Positions 63,626 through 64,000 of a DNA stretch of 64,000 nt are shown piece by piece. The stretch's first letter is position 1. Every line of letters begins with the position of its first letter. The notes below the pieces were generated by a model. That model was not told the origin of the DNA. It saw only the letters and a program-made list of their open reading frames with translations, and did no database searches. A program made the translations under genes and the position numbers. Source of the stretch: an uncultured Flavobacteriaceae bacterium (GTDB lineage: Bacteria; Bacteroidota; Bacteroidia; Flavobacteriales; Flavobacteriaceae); assembly GCA_947500435.1 (NCBI GenBank), contig CANMRV010000004.1, forward strand, positions 496,001 to 560,000, in the 5' to 3' direction.

Positions 63626-64000
63626 CTAGTTTCCAGGCTGTTGAACAGTTTCTAAGCTTGGTGCTCTTTGTTCTTGTTCCAACTTTCTAAGTTCAAGATA
63701 TCTTTCCCAATCGCCAAGAGCATTGAGATAACATACCTTAATACCTTTAATGCCATCCAAAATACCTAGACGAAAGATATAATTATATATAAAGGTAAAA
63801 GTTGGTTTTCCCAATAACATTCCAATGTTGAAACTTTTGCCTTTCTGAGCTGCTTCCTTAGCTTTTAATCTTCCGTACAAGAGCATTTTGCGTTTGTAGT
63901 CGCTATAGTCTCTGTAGCAGTAGTGTGTCAATTTTTCTTTTAAAGTTGCGGAAGTGCCATTGACCTCTAAAGTTTCATGAACAATTCGTCTTTCGGTAAA
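63626..64000 (-). CDS. GT2 family glycosyltransferase, 3' part (cut by the right edge)
   Basis: The last 124 codons and stop of a gene that begins outside the window. The residues FTERRIVHETLEVNG and LTHYCYRDYSDYKRKMLLYG match residues 140-200 of the GT2 half of the fused gene 61445-63307 (ERVVHETLVVDGK, YKDYHDYKSKMIKYGKMKA), and ILDGIKGIKVCYLNALGDW matches FLDGKKGIIISYLNAL there. It is therefore a WaaE-like LPS-core glycosyltransferase, but a single-domain one: it ends shortly after the GT2 domain (LRKLEQEQRAPSLETVQQPGN), without GT9. The two paralogous genes lie in tandem on the same strand with 318 bases between. Confidence 0.9.
   Translation of the reverse strand, partial: FTERRIVHETLEVNGTSATLKEKLTHYCYRDYSDYKRKMLLYGRLKAKEAAQKGKSFNIGMLLGKPTFTFIYNYIFRLGILDGIKGIKVCYLNALGDWERYLELRKLEQEQRAPSLETVQQPGN

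Overview
The window comes from a Flavobacteriaceae-type marine Bacteroidetes chromosome. Evidence: low GC, several promoters of the Bacteroidetes housekeeping form (TTTG, about 19 bases, TAnnTTTG), many proteins with type IX secretion (T9SS) C-terminal sorting domains, a PorP/SprF protein, a TonB-dependent receptor with a carboxypeptidase-regulatory-like N-terminus, and flavobacterial core genes (guaB, sucC, uvrB, lysA, pyrD, ctaA). No rRNA, tRNA, CRISPR array, insertion sequence or prophage was recognised. Both edges cut into genes or intact reading frames.

Layout. 1-5.7 kb: housekeeping and small genes (a frameshifted DUF1801 gene, pepT, pyrD, Dabb protein, LysE-type exporter, HMG-CoA-lyase-like enzyme). 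5.9-8.3 kb: an outer-membrane porin, a periplasmic FMN-binding protein and a four-helix membrane protein, which look like an extracytosolic redox module. 8.4-10.8 kb: guaB and a methyltransferase. 11.1-14.1 kb: a secreted PhoX-like protein carrying ten MopE-type calcium-binding repeats and a T9SS type A tail. 14.3-19.1 kb: membrane protein, thioredoxin-like protein, lysA, LON-domain protein, sucC. 19.2-20.4 kb: two paralogous small exported proteins, each behind a near-identical ECF-sigma-like promoter and leader. 20.5-22.6 kb: DUF1456 protein, TerB-like protein and an unknown. 22.7-28.6 kb: TonB receptor, M29/NicX-like enzyme, NCS1 permease, convergent with a DmpA-type peptidase. 28.8-33 kb: Hsp20, an M20 hydrolase, uvrB. 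33-44.7 kb: six tandem same-strand genes for secreted proteins that all end in the same T9SS type B (gliding-motility-associated) domain. 44.8-50.5 kb: an ABC exporter, a kinase-fold-like protein, a nucleoid-associated protein, a pRiA4b-like protein, heme A synthase. 50.6-58 kb: an OmpA-family lipoprotein-like protein, PorP/SprF and a 1502-residue thrombospondin-type-3 adhesin, transcribed as adhesin, porP, ompA. 58.4-60.4 kb: CCA-adding enzyme and threonylcarbamoyl-AMP synthase. 60.5-64 kb: glycosyltransferases for lipopolysaccharide or surface glycan, including a GT2-GT9 fusion.

The dominant theme is the cell surface: eight T9SS cargo proteins, their likely PorP/OmpA partners, one TonB receptor, one porin and glycan assembly enzymes. 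The most unusual items are the six-gene type B cargo array, the duplicated ECF-promoter/small-protein pair, the mosaic MopE repeats, the TonB receptor/NicX-like/NCS1 locus, and a kinase-fold-like protein with no obvious annotation.
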